Source: Diprion similis
Taxonomy: Eukaryota > Arthropoda > Insecta > Hymenoptera > Diprionidae
Direction: 5' to 3'
DNA length: 64,000 nt
Assembly: GCF_021155765.1 (NCBI RefSeq)
Contig: NC_060116.1
Location: 16,990,584-17,054,583, forward strand
The position numbers were made by a program, and so were the translations under genes. A model generated the notes under the pieces. It was not told where the DNA came from, did no database searches, and was given only the letters and a program-made list of their open reading frames with translations. Shown piece after piece: positions 61,516 through 64,000 of this stretch (position 1 is its first letter; every line of letters starts with the position of its first letter).

Positions 61516-64000
61516 TTACGCTCTAGTCAATTGATAGATCTCAATGCTTGACACAATTTCAAAATGACTTGGGGGAAGAGTTTCATACCTGTAATAATCT
61601 ATCAGTCTATCAGCTTCACGAATTCCGCTTTCAACTGCACCATGAACTGTCGAGTAATAGTGCTCATTAGTTGCTTCCCCACCAAAAAGTAATATCTGTA
61701 AAAAATGGTTTGTTTCATTCTTGCTTATAACTATTAAATGATATCGATACAGAAGCGAAATTACTGGTTTTCCAGTGGGATTAATAATAGGTTCAGCAAG
61801 GTCTTTCGCCCAGACGTCTAACTTTTTAGATTCCAAAGTTCGCAAACTGTAGGAGCCTCTAAAGTTTTTATCCTGATTCCACTTAGACCTGGAGGAAAAT
61901 TAGGGTACTTGATTATTTCGCTAGGTAACTTTGGGATGCATAATGTATATAATATACATATGGTCTAGTAATAGATTTGCACAGATTTATCCATCATTCC
62001 ACAAGTCTGTTAGCAGAGTATTACTAATATCACAATGAATGCAATCACTTAACATGAAAGTGAAAAGCATAGAAACATTATGCACATACCGTATCATATT
62101 TATCGGTTTTGGAATGTTGAAATTTTTACTGAAGAACCTTTGCAGTATGTCATAGAATCCATCAAGTACAATTGAATCTGCTAAGTTCTCAACATGCTTT
62201 GCACATGGTCCAGTGAGCCAACCGCTTAAAACACGAGGTTGATGGTCAACAGTGGAGAAATGAAAAACTTCAGCCAACCATTCATTGCCCTGAAATAACA
62301 TTAGTATTTTTTTTATGCGTTACTATCTAGAACATCTTGATATTGCTTTTAGTATAATATAATGGAAACATTTCGTACTTTGTGAGTGTGAACGTTCAAT
62401 CACATAAATCAACTTACTTTGTCGAGAGATTGTAGAAACTTTGTCTTATCCTCCTTTGACCAAACTACATTAAAACCGGCGACATCTTCGGGCCACCATT
62501 TGTAGGGAAATTCAAAGATAATTTTGTCCACTGTCCCAAATCCAAGACCCTGAGTATTTTCGAATAATTATAATTAGAGATGTAACTAATGCGTACTATT
62601 GATAAAGTACTTATCCAATTTTCAAGCTATGACTCTACTGAGAATACATGCAAAAAGACGATACGAATGTTAAATTTCTGTTCATATAATACCTGTATGG
62701 TACGTTTTTTCAATTCAGATAGTGGTGGTGTAAATAAATTGTTGTGTTGTTCTTTCAGTACACCAAGTGAGGGTGTAAAAATAACATGATCAGCATTACG
62801 CTCTAAGTTGTCAGTAGTTTTGATAATAATTTGATTTTCACTGCTATAGTCGATACTTGAAACTACTTTTTTGAAGTGCACTTTTTCCAAAAGTGGTAGC
62901 TCATTTGCCTCTGGTGTAAACTTGTTCTGTGAGCAGCAAGAAAAAAAAATTGCTGTTAGGATTTTACAAGTACCTGAGAAATGCGAATAAAATTCAGATT
63001 CTACTTTGTAATGATTCACTGAAGGAAAATGTAATTAAATCTCATGCCGAAATCCTTACCATCAAAACTTCAAACAGAGTTTTATATCCCCTGCCTTTCC
63101 AATTGAGTAATGGATTCCCTGGACATATCCAATACTCAGCAAGTCCAGATGCACAAACTTCGGACCACGAATCGCAAGAATCTATGATACACTCATACCT
63201 TCGAATCCACTCCAAAAATTCTTCTGCCCTAGTGAAATTTGTGAACGGATTTTCCTTGAATGCCTTGAAATACCTGAAAGTAGAGTTTATAAGATAAAAC
63301 CCAGACAAGAAGTTATAGACTATTTTAGCTATGTCATTTTGAAAGAGGACAAGAGAAAGAATAACAATCACCTTACACAAAACTTAAAAAATTTGTGACG
63401 AAGAAAGAAACTTGTACTTTTCAGTGGTAACTTAATCTAACATTCAACTACTCTAGAAGTTACAATACTGACTCTTGTGTGAAATATTCTCCGAACGATC
63501 CCTCGAAATCTGTTAGCTTGTTTGGCATAACTGCGTAGATGCCGTGATATATATTCAGTAGCTCGGTACTTTGTTCTCTAGGTATGATTTCTCCTTGAGA
63601 ATCAGCAAATATCCAATTTTCATTTTTGGTCAAAATTTTAGAACCTTCCAAAAGATTGTGGCGAGATGCCAATTCGTGGGATATATTTCCACGCTCACCG
63701 TGCACATATTCTGCTCCTAACTCTATCACGTTATCAGCTGCCATAGCAAGGGAAAAAAGTTTTATTAATATAGGTCTTATCGGGCCTTTTTCTAGCTGTT
63801 GTCATTTGATTAATTTAATAGCTGCACTTATTGTTAGCTTGGCATAATTAGTTATTTAAATCAATATAATATATAATGAAAGAAATTAGTCGTTAGATGA
63901 AATACAGACATTGTACACACCGAATTCTACGGTATGTACGCGCCCTCCGATTCGATCTCCGGCTTCAAAAACGGTGACATTTTCAAGACCTTGCTCTAGC
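61516..64000 (-). CDS. FAD-dependent amine oxidase, array-related, minus strand (N-terminus outside window)
   Basis: Polyamine oxidase family. Visible exons on the minus strand: 64000-63921 (partial), 63737-63473, 63273-63060, 62926-62693, 62549-62418, 62289-62090, 61888-61765, 61695-61516. They join in phase to a stop at 61516-61518. The first visible exon has FEAGDRIGGRVHT, then ELGAEYVHGERG, the flavin-facing Lys in TVDKIIFEFPYKWW, and the C-terminal LFGGEATNEHYYSTVHGAVESG. The intron positions and phases match copies A-C, and exon 3 is the same 214 bases, so it belongs to the same subfamily, though the sequence is much more diverged. The final exon carries about 25 residues beyond the FAD motif. 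Several donors are non-consensus (GTCAGT after exon 2). Signal peptide status is unknown because the start lies outside the window. Confidence 0.88.

Overview
The window is nuclear DNA of an insect. The genes are split by short, AT-rich introns with GT..AG borders, the intergenic DNA is AT-rich with TA and TAA microsatellites, and the gene set is insect-like (modular serine protease of the Toll cascade, insect-type transferrin, krasavietz/5MP, mitochondrial SerRS). A hymenopteran is plausible, but I cannot fix the order from sequence alone. No rRNA, tRNA, CRISPR or prokaryotic feature was seen. All gene models were built by hand: exon joins were checked for reading phase, and complete models sum to multiples of three.

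Layout: (1) 1-428, possible last exons of an unknown plus-strand gene, then about 4 kb of AT-rich DNA. (2) 4616-12104, exportin-7 in 15 coding exons, plus strand. (3) 15384-18789, modular serine protease (ModSP), minus strand, with six LDLa domains, a CCP, a cysteine-rich Wonton-like region and a trypsin fold. (4) 20432-25782, a two-lobed transferrin-family protein with a signal peptide, a probable GPI tail and degenerate iron ligands. (5) 28367-30402, eIF5-mimic protein (krasavietz/BZW). (6) 32152-33678, mitochondrial seryl-tRNA synthetase, minus strand, head-to-head with (7) 34687-40691, an ADGRA-type adhesion GPCR. (8) 41.9-52.9 kb, a tandem array with a unit of about 3.4 kb carrying three FAD amine (polyamine) oxidase genes, preceded by a decayed copy of the unit's upstream region. 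(9) 53326-55078, a differently organised amine oxidase on the minus strand. (10) 56212-60414, a tandem pair of small genes combining an N-terminal death-like fold with a C-terminal SEFIR (TIR-like) domain. (11) 61516-64000, a further amine oxidase on the minus strand, cut by the window end, sharing the intron plan of the array.

Most of the first 41 kb is housekeeping, with two genes of known immune or haemolymph families (ModSP, transferrin). The accessory part is 42-64 kb: five amine oxidases around two DEATH+SEFIR genes. The SEFIR domain resembles that of the IL-17-receptor adaptor CIKS/Act1 (TRAF3IP2), so the tandem pair is the strongest candidate for an under-described system. The oxidase array also shows recent turnover: a 48-bp deletion that removes the signal peptide of copy B, and mosaic similarity suggesting gene conversion.
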